A DNA stretch of 64,000 bases from Pelagovum pacificum. GTDB lineage: Bacteria; Pseudomonadota; Alphaproteobacteria; Rhodobacterales; Rhodobacteraceae. The notes under the pieces were generated by a model, which saw only the letters and a program-made list of their open reading frames with translations, was not told where the DNA came from and ran no database searches. The position numbers were made by a program, and so were the translations under genes. Within the stretch, counting starts at the first letter, position 1, and every line of letters begins with the position of its first letter. Below, in pieces: positions 8,174 to 16,781 of the stretch. The stretch is taken from assembly GCF_016134045.1 (NCBI RefSeq), contig NZ_CP065915.1, forward strand, positions 3,528,501 through 3,592,500, given 5' to 3'.

Positions 8174-10091
8174 CGTCCCCGTCTTGGTCGTCCGCGGCGG
8201 TGTCGTCTTCACCCTCCGCCGCGTCGCCGTCGTCCGTCGCCTCGTCCTCGACCTGTTCGAGGCCCGTGGGCTCTTCATCGCTACCCGGTTCGATCAGCCG
8301 GAATTCGATCCGGCGGTTCGCTTCCCGGCCCTCTGCGGTGTCATTATCCGCAATCGGGTCGACTTCGCCATAACCAACTGCATCGAAACTTGCCACCGGG
8401 ACCCGGCGCACGCGCAGGGCGGCCAGAACGGCCTCGGCCCGGCGCTGGCTGAGTTCCTGGTTCATTTCCTCGCGACCCTGACTGTCGGTGTAGCCCGCGA
8501 CCTCGACCCTGAGGTCGGGGCAGCGGCGCAGGATCTCGGCGATGTCGTCCACGACCGCCTGCGACTCGCCTGTGATGTCGTCAGACCCCGGTTCGAACGT
8601 GATCTTGCGGCCCGCGGAGACGACCCCGATCTGCTGGAGGCATTCCTCCGGCGTCGGAAGCGCCGCGATCGGATCGAGCGATTCCTCGTAGGTCACGTCG
8701 ATCTCGAAGTCGGCGTCCTGTCCGAGCTTTTCGATCAGCATGCGGGAAATGTCGCCGCTTGCCTCCTGGTTGCCGCTGACGCCCCGCACATCGACCGAGT
8801 CCGGCTCGACCACGACGGACCCGTGCGACAGTTCCGACAGCGCCTGGATCCCGGCGAGCACGCGGACCGACCAGCCTTGCGGCAGTTCTTCGGCGATGCG
8901 CGTTCCCATCGTGATCTCGGAGCCGACGAAGCGGGCGCGGGCGTAGTTCTGGGCCGTCGTGTTCATCAGGTCGTCCTCGACCCGACCGCGAAGCTGGACC
9001 AGCCCCTCGGGGCTGCGCGTCGCGGTGAACTGCGGCGGGCCTTCCTCGCTGACATCCGGGGCGACGGGCAGCACGGCTTCCAGCGCGAAGACGTCGGGGA
9101 GGCTGTTCTCCAGTTCGCCCACGATGCGATCGAATTCGCCCTGCTCGGTCCCCTCGCGGGCGACAAGCAGCACGTCAGCGTCGGACACGGTAACGGTTCC
9201 GCCGCCGAGGTCGTTCACGGCGAGGATCGAGCGGGAGACGGCATCGCTCCAGCTGCGGGAGGGCGTGCCGAGGCCGAGGGGACAGTTGATCTCTCCCTCG
9301 AACCCGGCCGACGTGGCGGCGGCGGCGATGCGAGCCTGCGCGCGATCAGTGTCGGCGGCGCAGGCATCGAAGCGGGCACCGGAGTCGTCGAGGATGAACC
9401 GCGTCGTGAAGGGCGTGATGACCGGACGGGGCGCGCTGATCTCGATCGCGACCTCGACGCCCTGCGGCAACCGCTGGTTCAGCCGTGTTTCGAGTCGCGC
9501 CTTCGCTTCGGGAGAGTCGGCGTTGGCAATGATGTCGACATGTCCGGGCGTCACGGAGATCTTTGAGCGGGGCAGTAGCTCCAGCGCCGTCAGCGCATGT
9601 TCGAGCGCGCGATCCCAGCCTTCCGGCACCGGGTGATCCGCGGTCTCGAGCAGGTCGGTGACCGGCATGTCCTCGGCCGCGGCAGCGATCCGGGCGGCGA
9701 CGTCCTCGCGGTCGGTGTTGGCGGGGACGAGGCCGATCAGGGAGATGCCGGAGTCGTTTCGCAGCATCTCGATCACGAACTCGGGCGGCTCGATCCGGTC
9801 GGGGTCGGCGACGGACATGTTGTCGATCACACGGCTCGCATCAACCTGTGTCCCGGCGATGGTGATGGAGCGGAAACGGACCGCCTCGCTCGGCGCCTCG
9901 CCTTCGAGGATCACCTGCAGGCCATCGCCAAGCACTTCGACCCAGGCCTGGCCCTCGTCCGTGAGCGCCTCCCGCACCGCGATGACCGAGCGGTCCTCCA
10001 CAACGCTCACCGCTGCCCGGGCGCCGATCACCGACAATAGTGCGGCGAGGACGAAAGTTACGGCGACGGTGGCAATGCTCTTGAGGCGCAT
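8166..10091 (-). CDS. OmpA-family envelope protein with acidic tail
   Basis: A 641-aa exported protein. An N-terminal signal or anchor (about residues 5-27) is followed by repeated beta-alpha units resembling BON-like modules, and then a C-terminal OmpA/MotB peptidoglycan-binding domain at about 495-605. That domain contains the hallmark VEVAGYTDSQGREEMNQELS followed by RRAEAVLAAL and NRRIEFRL. The last about 35 residues are almost only D, E, A, G, T. It probably tethers the envelope to peptidoglycan. Its stop overlaps the start of the membrane coiled-coil gene by 8 nt. Confidence 0.88.
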   Translation of the reverse strand: MRLKSIATVAVTFVLAALLSVIGARAAVSVVEDRSVIAVREALTDEGQAWVEVLGDGLQVILEGEAPSEAVRFRSITIAGTQVDASRVIDNMSVADPDRIEPPEFVIEMLRNDSGISLIGLVPANTDREDVAARIAAAAEDMPVTDLLETADHPVPEGWDRALEHALTALELLPRSKISVTPGHVDIIANADSPEAKARLETRLNQRLPQGVEVAIEISAPRPVITPFTTRFILDDSGARFDACAADTDRAQARIAAAATSAGFEGEINCPLGLGTPSRSWSDAVSRSILAVNDLGGGTVTVSDADVLLVAREGTEQGEFDRIVGELENSLPDVFALEAVLPVAPDVSEEGPPQFTATRSPEGLVQLRGRVEDDLMNTTAQNYARARFVGSEITMGTRIAEELPQGWSVRVLAGIQALSELSHGSVVVEPDSVDVRGVSGNQEASGDISRMLIEKLGQDADFEIDVTYEESLDPIAALPTPEECLQQIGVVSAGRKITFEPGSDDITGESQAVVDDIAEILRRCPDLRVEVAGYTDSQGREEMNQELSQRRAEAVLAALRVRRVPVASFDAVGYGEVDPIADNDTAEGREANRRIEFRLIEPGSDEEPTGLEQVEDEATDDGDAAEGEDDTAADDQDGDDE

Positions 10092-10152
10092 AGGGGATCA
10101 ACTGGTCGTTTCAGGGTCCGGTATCATTATTCCCGCTGCCCCCTCGCTGCAA

Positions 10153-11112
10153 TCAGACCAGCCCGGCGACGGCGAAAAACAGCACCGGGATCAGGCCGGC
10201 ATTCCGGTTCGATCGAAACAGCGCCAACAGCCTGTCATTGTTGGTCGAATCGAAGCGGACGAGCTGCCACGTCAGGTGCCAGCCCATCGCCCAGCAGCCG
10301 CAGACGGCGATCACAAGACTGAGCACGCTGCGGTCGATCGTCGCGAGGATCGTGGCGAAGCTCAGGAGAATCACCGTACCCACGAGGAATCGCCGGAGCC
10401 ACGTCGGAGCCGTGTCGCCGAACAGCCGGGCGGTGGATTTCACCCCGATCAGCGCGTCGTCCTCCGCATCCTGGTAGGCGTAGACGGTGTCGTAGAACAG
10501 CGTCCAGCAGATGCCGCCGATGTAGGCCACGACCGCAGGCCAGCCGAGATACCCGGTCGTCGCCGTGAAGGTCAGCAGCGCGCCCCAGTTGAAGGCGAGG
10601 CCGAGGAACACCTGCGGCCACCATGTGAAGCGCTTGGCGAAGGGATAGACCGCGACCGGCAGGATCGACAGGAAGCCGAGCAGGATCGCCGGCCAGTTGA
10701 AGGTCAGCAGGATCAGCAAGGCGACCAGCGACTGCGCCAGCATCCAGCCGAGCGCCATGCGCACCTTAACCTGCCCCGACGGAATCGGCCGCTTCGCCGT
10801 GCGCGACACAGATCCGTCGATGTCGCGGTCGGTGATGTCGTTCCAGGTGCAGCCCGCACCGCGCATCAGAACCGCTCCGATGGCGCAGCCGATCCCGATC
10901 CAGAGGTCGTATATCGTGAAGCTGCCCTTCTGCAGTGCGCCGAGGCCGAGCCCCCACCAACAGGGCAGCAGCAACAGCCACGTCCCGATCGGCCGGTCGA
11001 TCCGGCTCAGGCGCAAGTAGGGCCGAAGCGCTGCGGGTGCCTTGTGGTCCACCCAGTTGCCCTTGACCGCGTCGGCGACGCTATCGTCTGGAACCGCCCT
11101 CTCGTCGGTCAT
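10153..11112 (-). CDS. ubiA: 4-hydroxybenzoate polyprenyltransferase
   Basis: A 319-aa inner-membrane enzyme that prenylates 4-hydroxybenzoate in ubiquinone synthesis. Both aspartate-rich motifs of the UbiA family are present: NDITDRDIDG near residue 90 and YDTVYAYQDAEDD near residue 210. They sit between eight or nine hydrophobic helices. The start at MTDERAV is chosen; the longer frame runs into the divergent rsmE. A long-chain prenyl diphosphate synthase that could supply the co-substrate lies at 21124-22122. Confidence 0.95.
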   Translation of the reverse strand: MTDERAVPDDSVADAVKGNWVDHKAPAALRPYLRLSRIDRPIGTWLLLLPCWWGLGLGALQKGSFTIYDLWIGIGCAIGAVLMRGAGCTWNDITDRDIDGSVSRTAKRPIPSGQVKVRMALGWMLAQSLVALLILLTFNWPAILLGFLSILPVAVYPFAKRFTWWPQVFLGLAFNWGALLTFTATTGYLGWPAVVAYIGGICWTLFYDTVYAYQDAEDDALIGVKSTARLFGDTAPTWLRRFLVGTVILLSFATILATIDRSVLSLVIAVCGCWAMGWHLTWQLVRFDSTNNDRLLALFRSNRNAGLIPVLFFAVAGLV

Positions 11113-11124
11113 ATGGTCCACCCC

Positions 11125-11841
11125 ATGTCCGATGTCCGGCTCTGTGTAGACCACCCCCTGCAGGAGGGGCAAACCATTCCGCTCTCGCGGGAGCAGGCGC
11201 ATTATCTGTTTGGCGTCATGCGCTTAGCTGTGGGTGCGCAGATCATGCTGTTCAATTCCCGCGATGGCGAGTGGCGTGCGGAGGTCGCGGAGGCCGGCAA
11301 GCGTGGCGGGACGCTGGCGCTGGCGGAGCAGACCATGCCGCTGCGGATGCCCCCCGATGTCTGGATGATGTTCGCCCCGGTGAAGAAGGCTCGCACCGAT
11401 TTCATCGTCGAAAAGGCGGTGGAAATGGGCGCCCGGCGCATCTGCCCGGTACAGACCGAATTCACCAACTCGGAACGGATTCGCCGTGATCGCCTGCAGG
11501 CCCACGCGACCGAAGCCGCCGAGCAGTGCGGAGCGACTTTCGTGCCGGAGGTCGACGATCTGGTCCGCCTCGACCGGCGGCTTGCCGACTGGCCCGGCGA
11601 CCGGCGGCTGATGTTCTGCGACGAGGCGATGGATGGCGATGCCGGCCTGCCCGAAGCCGCTCCCGGTCCCTGGGCGATCCTGATCGGGCCGGAGGGCGGC
11701 TTTTCCGAGCGTGAACGGGCGAGCCTGCGCGGCGCGGCCTTCGCGGTGCCGGTCAGCCTTGGCCCCCGGATCCTGCGGGCCGACACGGCCTCTGTCGCGG
11801 CGATGACGCTCTGGCAGTCGAAACTTGGAGACTGGCAATGA
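11125..11841 (+). CDS. rsmE: 16S rRNA (uracil1498-N3)-methyltransferase
   Basis: A 238-aa SPOUT-class methyltransferase that modifies U1498 of 16S rRNA. The C-terminal knot motifs ILIGPEGGFSERE (about residue 189) and LGPRILRADTA (about 212-222) are typical of RsmE, and the N-terminal PUA-like part has the HYLFGVMR block. An in-frame ATG at 11113 directly abuts the divergent ubiA start codon; the ATG at 11125 fits the family better. No clear Shine-Dalgarno sequence precedes either. It is coupled by a 4-nt ATGA overlap to the next gene. Confidence 0.94.
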   Translation: MSDVRLCVDHPLQEGQTIPLSREQAHYLFGVMRLAVGAQIMLFNSRDGEWRAEVAEAGKRGGTLALAEQTMPLRMPPDVWMMFAPVKKARTDFIVEKAVEMGARRICPVQTEFTNSERIRRDRLQAHATEAAEQCGATFVPEVDDLVRLDRRLADWPGDRRLMFCDEAMDGDAGLPEAAPGPWAILIGPEGGFSERERASLRGAAFAVPVSLGPRILRADTASVAAMTLWQSKLGDWQ

Positions 11842-12677
11842 GACGCGTGACGACCGTGGACCTTCCTGCTGTCGAGGCGTTCCTGCGCACACGGCTGCCA
11901 CTTGCGATGTTCCAGCTGTCGAACCTCGACCGGTTCGGGCTCGACGGCGACCACGCCTACGCGCCCCGGATGTGGGTGGCCGAGCGGGACGGACAGGTGT
12001 CCGACGTGCTCACTGTCGCGACGAACGGGACGGTCATGCCCGCTCTCACGTCTGGCGACTGGCAGGCGGCGGCAGAGGTTCTGGACGGTATGGAGATCAC
12101 CGCCGTGCTCGGCCCGGCGCAGGAAGCGCGTCCGATGATGAAAGCCGCCGGCCTTGATGGCGGCGAGACCGCGATCGACAACGACGAACCGCAGTTCGCG
12201 CTGGACCTCGCGCAACTGGTGATTCCGGATGGGCCGGGCACCCTTCGTCCGCTGGCGGCCGCCGACCGGGACCAGATGATCCGCTGGCGCGCGGATTACG
12301 AGATCGAAGCACTCGGCTCCGACGCCGAGACAGCCGAGGTCGAGGGCCGGGCGTCCTATGAGGGCTACATCGCCGCCGGGTCCCACCGGGTCCTGATGGA
12401 GGGCGGCACCGCGCTCGCCACCACCGGCTTCAACGCGCGGCTGCCCGACGCGGTGCAGATCGGCGGCGTCTACACCCCGCCCGAGTTGCGCCGCAAGGGT
12501 CACGCCCGCCGCGCTGTCGCGCTCCACCTCGAGGAAGCCCGCGACGGTGGTGCGACGGAAGCCACGCTTTTCGCGGCGAGCGAGAACGCCGCACGCGCGT
12601 ACATTGCGCTCGGTTTCGAGCGAATCGGCGACTGGACCCTCTGCCTCTACCGGACGCCGCAGGTGGCCCGTGCGTGA
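11838..12677 (+). CDS. GNAT family N-acetyltransferase
   Basis: A 279-aa protein whose C-terminal half is a GNAT acetyltransferase: acetyl-CoA binding motif A reads GGVYTPPELRRKGHARR (about residues 214-230), followed by the usual FAASENAARAYIALGF region. The N-terminal half looks like a degenerate GNAT-related domain, as in two-domain acetyltransferases. The substrate is unknown. ATGA overlap with rsmE and 8-nt overlap with the next gene place it in an rsmE-led operon. Confidence 0.87.
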   Translation: MRRVTTVDLPAVEAFLRTRLPLAMFQLSNLDRFGLDGDHAYAPRMWVAERDGQVSDVLTVATNGTVMPALTSGDWQAAAEVLDGMEITAVLGPAQEARPMMKAAGLDGGETAIDNDEPQFALDLAQLVIPDGPGTLRPLAAADRDQMIRWRADYEIEALGSDAETAEVEGRASYEGYIAAGSHRVLMEGGTALATTGFNARLPDAVQIGGVYTPPELRRKGHARRAVALHLEEARDGGATEATLFAASENAARAYIALGFERIGDWTLCLYRTPQVARA

Positions 12678-13188
12678 CCTGATCCGCCCGGAAGTCCGCA
12701 CCGTCCTGCGCAAATGGAGCGAGGTGATCCTCGCCGGCCTGATCGCGCTGGTCGGCCTCTGGTGGGGCCTCGGCAGCTTCGGCATCGTCCGCTGGATCGG
12801 CTGGACGCTGGTCGTGGTCGGCGCGGGACTGGCGGTTGCCGCGCTCCAGCGGATGCGGTTCGCCCAAGGCGGCGGCGGTGCCGGAATCGTGACGATCGAC
12901 GAACGTCGCGTCGTCTATTACGGCCCGTTCGACGGAGGCGTCGCCGACTTCGACCTGCTCTCGCGGCTGGAGCTCGACCCGGGCGCGAGCGGCGAAGCCT
13001 CGTGGCGCCTGACCTCCGAGACCGGTGAAACACTTGCGATTCCGGTCAATGCCGAAGGTGCTGACGGGCTGTTCGACCTGTTCGCCGCGCTCCCCGGCAT
13101 CCACACCGAAGAGATGCTGGAGGCGCTGCGCAACCGCCCCGACAGGAGCGTGGTCGTCTGGGAGGCGCCGCAACGTCGGTTGCATTGA
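12670..13188 (+). CDS. Membrane protein, unknown function
   Basis: A 172-aa protein beginning with GTG (VRDLIRPEVRTVL) inside the end of the acetyltransferase gene, an 8-nt overlap. Two transmembrane helices (about residues 17-36 and 39-58) are followed by a soluble domain with the repeated strand signature IVTIDERRVVYYGPF and a helical end. This layout is seen in conserved Rhodobacteraceae proteins of unknown role. A longer upstream frame exists but would overlap the acetyltransferase heavily. Confidence 0.72.
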   Translation: MRDLIRPEVRTVLRKWSEVILAGLIALVGLWWGLGSFGIVRWIGWTLVVVGAGLAVAALQRMRFAQGGGGAGIVTIDERRVVYYGPFDGGVADFDLLSRLELDPGASGEASWRLTSETGETLAIPVNAEGADGLFDLFAALPGIHTEEMLEALRNRPDRSVVVWEAPQRRLH

Positions 13189-13284
13189 TGCGCAGCCTCC
13201 GGCACGTCGCCGCACATTGACACCTGCCGCGCGTGACGCCACGAGAGAACCGCTCGTAACGGCAAATCAACGGAGCCCTCGTCC

Positions 13285-14655
13285 ATGTCGATACCTCAGT
13301 CCGGCGGCGGCCCGATCGAAAGCCGCGACCAGCTTGCCGCCTATCTCGAAGCCGGCTGCCGGCCCAAGGAAGACTGGCGCATCGGCACCGAGCACGAGAA
13401 GTTCGGCTACTGCCGCGACAGCCTCCTGCCCCTGCCCTACGACGGCGAGCGGTCTATTCATGCCGTGCTCCAGGGCCTGCGCGACGCCTACGGCTGGCTC
13501 CCGGTGGAAGAGGCCGGCAAGCTCATCGGTCTCGAGAAGGACGGCGCAAACGTCAGCCTCGAACCCGGCGGCGCGCTGGAACTGTCGGGGGCTCCGCTCG
13601 AGACGATCCACCAGACCTGCGACGAGGTGAACAACCACCTGCGCGAGGTAAAGGACATCGCCGACAAGATCGGCGTCGGCTTCATCGGTCTCGGCGCCGC
13701 GCCGGACTGGACGCACGAGCAGATGCCGCTGATGCCGAAGGGCCGCTACAAGCTGATGGACGCCTACATGCAGCGCGTCGGCACGACCGGCCGGATCATG
13801 ATGCGGCGCACCTGCACGGTGCAGGTGAACCTCGATTTCGGCTCCGAGGCGGACATGGTGAAGAAATTCCGTGTCGCGCTCGCACTGCAGCCTGTCGCGA
13901 CGGCGCTGTTCGCCAATTCGCCCTTCTTCGAAGGCAAGGTGAACGGGCTGAAGAGCTTCCGCTCGCGCGTCTGGCGCGATCTCGACGCCGACCGGACGGG
14001 TATGCTTCCCTTCGTGTTCGAGGACGGCTTCGGGTTCGAGCGTTACGTCGACTACGCGCTCGATGTGCCGATGTATTTCGTCTATCGCGACGGCGAGTAT
14101 GTCGATGCGCTCGGCCAGTCGTTCCGCGACTTCCTGAAGGGCGAGCTGCCGGCGCTGCCGGGAGAAATTCCGACGCTCAGCGACTGGGCCGATCACCTGA
14201 CGACGATTTTCCCCGAGGCCCGGCTGAAGAAGTTCATCGAGATGCGCGGCGCGGACGGTGGCCCGTGGCGCCGGCTCTGCGCCCTGCCCGCGCTGTGGGT
14301 TGGCCTGCTCTACGATCAGGGCTCGCTCGACGCGGCATGGGACCTCGCCAAGGACTGGGACGCCGAGACGCGCGAAGCGTGGCGGGTCGAAGCTTCGATC
14401 GGCGGGCTCGACGCGGAAGTCGGGGGCGTGAAGATGAAGGACCTCGCGACCGAGGTCGTCGCCATCGCGCGCGAAGGTTTGAAACGCCGGGCACGTCCCG
14501 GGCTGGGCGGCATGGTCGCGGACGAGCGTCACTTCCTCCACGCGCTCGAGGACAGCCTCGAGACCGGGCAGACGCAGGCGGACGAGTTGCTGGCGCTCTA
14601 CCACGGCGAGTGGAACGGCGACCTGAGCCGCATCTACCCGGAATTCAGCTACTAG
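13285..14655 (+). CDS. gshA: Glutamate-cysteine ligase, plant/alphaproteobacterial type
   Basis: A 456-aa ATP-dependent enzyme making gamma-glutamylcysteine, the first step of glutathione synthesis. The sequence fits the GCS2/plant-type class: IGTEHEKFGY (about residues 33-42), LEPGGALELSG (about 92-102), the MRRTCTVQVNLDF block (about 173-185), and KGRYKLMDAYM. Length is normal for the class, which is about 60 residues shorter than the E. coli type. No gshB is adjacent. Confidence 0.94.
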   Translation: MSIPQSGGGPIESRDQLAAYLEAGCRPKEDWRIGTEHEKFGYCRDSLLPLPYDGERSIHAVLQGLRDAYGWLPVEEAGKLIGLEKDGANVSLEPGGALELSGAPLETIHQTCDEVNNHLREVKDIADKIGVGFIGLGAAPDWTHEQMPLMPKGRYKLMDAYMQRVGTTGRIMMRRTCTVQVNLDFGSEADMVKKFRVALALQPVATALFANSPFFEGKVNGLKSFRSRVWRDLDADRTGMLPFVFEDGFGFERYVDYALDVPMYFVYRDGEYVDALGQSFRDFLKGELPALPGEIPTLSDWADHLTTIFPEARLKKFIEMRGADGGPWRRLCALPALWVGLLYDQGSLDAAWDLAKDWDAETREAWRVEASIGGLDAEVGGVKMKDLATEVVAIAREGLKRRARPGLGGMVADERHFLHALEDSLETGQTQADELLALYHGEWNGDLSRIYPEFSY

Positions 14656-14748
14656 GCCGCCACCGAGGTCAGGCTTTCGCTACTTTCTGCCCTGCGCCGC
14701 CTCGCGCAGGGTGCTTCCACGTGAAATTTCCAATGCGTGGAGCACAAG

Positions 14749-15018
14749 ATGCGCGATTTTTTCATCAACGCCTTTGAAAAGCTGGTGGGCGTTCTCGTCA
14801 TTCTCATGATCATCGGGGTGGTGCTGGCGACAGCCGGAGCGGCGACGGGCATGTATTCGCAAATGCCGGGCGCGCCGTCGCCGATCATCGCCGCGATCAT
14901 GGTGTTCGTCGGTGGCAGCCTCTACGTGATCCTGTTCGCAGGGCTGATGTATCTCGGGCTCGGCATCTACCAGAACACCCGCCGGACCGCCGAGGCGCTC
15001 GCCAAGGGCCCGCTCTGA
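14749..15018 (+). CDS. Small membrane protein, unknown function
   Basis: An 89-aa protein with a short amphipathic N-terminus (MRDFFINAFEKL), two transmembrane helices (about residues 11-32 and 44-70) and a basic tail. GGAG seven bases upstream supports the ATG at 14749 over one 12 nt earlier. It is the last plus-strand gene before a convergent pair and is separated from gshA by a GC-rich hairpin (14690-14711), so it may be transcribed alone. Confidence 0.7.
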   Translation: MRDFFINAFEKLVGVLVILMIIGVVLATAGAATGMYSQMPGAPSPIIAAIMVFVGGSLYVILFAGLMYLGLGIYQNTRRTAEALAKGPL

Positions 15019-15047
15019 GCGGCGGCGCAGGCAAGCCCGAACATTGC

Positions 15048-15073
15048 GGCAAGGCCCGATCTTGGGCCTTGCC
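15048..15073. terminator. Bidirectional terminator between convergent genes
   Basis: A 10-bp perfect inverted repeat (GGCAAGGCCC / GGGCCTTGCC, 6-nt loop) fills the short gap between two converging genes, the usual place for a shared terminator. T tracts are weak on both strands. Confidence 0.65.
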
Positions 15074-15080
15074 CTTCCCG

Positions 15081-16088
15081 TCAGTCGAAAGTCCCGGCGA
15101 CCCGGCCGAGCAGCATGAACGCCCGTGACGTACGAGTGTCCGACAGGGCGACGACTTCCTCGTCGCTCGCTTCCTTTTCGAACGTGACGAGCGCCTGATC
15201 GAACTTGCGCAGGAAGTGGTGCGCGGCATCGCGGAAGATCGTGTCCTCCCGCATCCGCCCGGCCGTAAGCGCGAGGCTCGACCTGTCGCGCACGCCGCCC
15301 AGCGCCGCGATGGCGCGGCCGCGCTCACCGTTGGCGAAGCGCCGCCAGACTTCGGGCCGGGCCAGATCCGGATGCAGGTCATCCATGTAGATGCCGTCCT
15401 GGCTGAGCAGGGTCAGAACGTCCTGGCTGCTGCGGATCAGCTGGCGGGCATTACGGTCCTTCAATGCCGCACGCAGCGCCGCGAAGCCGGCCTCGTCCCG
15501 TTCGTTGTCGGGAAAGTTCAGCGCCCGGATCAGGTCGCCGCGCGGCAGGTCCGGGCCGGGGTCCTCGGCCGTGCCGCCGAAGGCGAGGCTCGGCTGTTCT
15601 TCCGCCGGCGGGCGTTCGGAGATTCTCGCTGGCGGTACCGTCCGGCGCTGTTGCGTGCGGGCGGTGGCGAAGGTCGCGACCGCCGGCTCCGACTTGACGG
15701 CGGCCTGCGCGATCTCGGTCAGGCGACGCTCGATCGACTGGTCGAGCGTCCCGCTGCCACGTTGACGGTCCTCGATATATGACTTTCGCAGCGCGTCGAT
15801 TGCTGCCTGAAGGCGGGCACTTTCCTCGCGCATGATGCGGCTCGACCGCATGGCAGAGGCACCGACCCAGATCATCGCAACCGGCAGGAAGATCGCCATA
15901 AGCGTGAGGACGAAGCGCAGCGGATCGCTGCCCTCCCCTGACGGGGCGAGCATGAAAAACCCGGCGACGACCGCGATCCAGAGCAGGCTCAGCAGGATCG
16001 CGCCCAGTTCGACGGGCGTCACGCTGCCGCCGTCCGGCCCGGTGGAGGCCGCAAGGGGGCTGCGATCCGATTTGGTTTGCTCATTCAT
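15081..16088 (-). CDS. Membrane protein with coiled coil, unknown function
   Basis: A 335-aa protein. Two transmembrane helices lie near the N-terminus (about residues 26-47 and 60-80), followed by a coiled-coil stretch (SARLQAAIDALRKSY) and an alanine/proline-rich linker. A helical C-terminal domain with FPDNERDEAGFAAL and DLARPEVWRRFANG follows. The family occurs broadly in Rhodobacteraceae; I know of no assigned function. Two ATGs three codons apart could start it; MNEQTKS is preferred. It lies 29 nt after greA on the same strand. Confidence 0.75.
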   Translation of the reverse strand: MNEQTKSDRSPLAASTGPDGGSVTPVELGAILLSLLWIAVVAGFFMLAPSGEGSDPLRFVLTLMAIFLPVAMIWVGASAMRSSRIMREESARLQAAIDALRKSYIEDRQRGSGTLDQSIERRLTEIAQAAVKSEPAVATFATARTQQRRTVPPARISERPPAEEQPSLAFGGTAEDPGPDLPRGDLIRALNFPDNERDEAGFAALRAALKDRNARQLIRSSQDVLTLLSQDGIYMDDLHPDLARPEVWRRFANGERGRAIAALGGVRDRSSLALTAGRMREDTIFRDAAHHFLRKFDQALVTFEKEASDEEVVALSDTRTSRAFMLLGRVAGTFD

Positions 16089-16117
16089 GCCGAGCAAGCC
16101 CTTTCCCGAACGGGATG

Positions 16118-16588
16118 TCAGACGTAGGACACCTTGAGGATCTCGTAGGCGCGATCACCACCCGGCGTCCGGACTTCCACGCTATCACCCTCTTCCTTGC
16201 CTATCAGGGCACGGGCGAGCGGCGATTTCATGTTCAGCTTGCCGTTCTCGATGTCGGCCTCGTACTCGCCGACGATCTGGTAGGTCCGCTCTTCGTCGGT
16301 GTCCTCGTCGACCAGCTCGACGGTCGCGCCGAACTTGACCGGGCCGGACATGCGCGTGACCTCGATCACGTCGGCAAGCGACATCACACCTTCGAGCTCC
16401 TTTATGCGCCCTTCGATGAACGACTGCTTTTCCTTGGCGGAATGGTACTCGGCGTTCTCGCTGAGGTCGCCGTGCTCACGCGCTTCGGAGATCGCCCGGA
16501 TGATCTCCGGACGTTCGACCGATTTCAGGTGCTTCAGCTCTGCATCCAGCTTCGTGAAGCCGGCACGGGTCAGCGGTATCTTTTCCAT
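16118..16588 (-). CDS. greA: Transcription elongation factor GreA
   Basis: A 156-aa factor that stimulates RNA polymerase to cleave backtracked transcripts. It begins [18 protein letters not shown] and has the antiparallel coiled coil with the acidic tip region [15 protein letters not shown] (about residues 41-55), then the FKBP-like domain with [14 protein letters not shown]. Full length for the family. Confidence 0.97.
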   Translation of the reverse strand: MEKIPLTRAGFTKLDAELKHLKSVERPEIIRAISEAREHGDLSENAEYHSAKEKQSFIEGRIKELEGVMSLADVIEVTRMSGPVKFGATVELVDEDTDEERTYQIVGEYEADIENGKLNMKSPLARALIGKEEGDSVEVRTPGGDRAYEILKVSYV

Positions 16589-16781
16589 GATGCGCTATGC
16601 TCGCAGTCGGAGTGGACGTTCAATCGGACGTTCATAACGTGGTCCGCGCCGGGAGTGTCAAGTGCAGGGACCGCTCTTTCGCGACGTGAGGGTGGGACGC
16701 CCGGTCGCGATTGCGCCGGTGAAGCGTGTTCTGTAACCGTGATCCGCAATTATCTTGCGCCGGAAAGCGAAAGGGCACCCG

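Noticed and set aside
8040..9566. 508-codon plus-strand frame opposite the OmpA-family gene
   Set aside because: Antisense to a gene with OmpA motifs; composition typical of a shadow frame.
9658..11124. Long upstream extension of rsmE
   Set aside because: The extra 489 codons run antisense to ubiA and into the OmpA-family gene; only the last 238 residues match RsmE.
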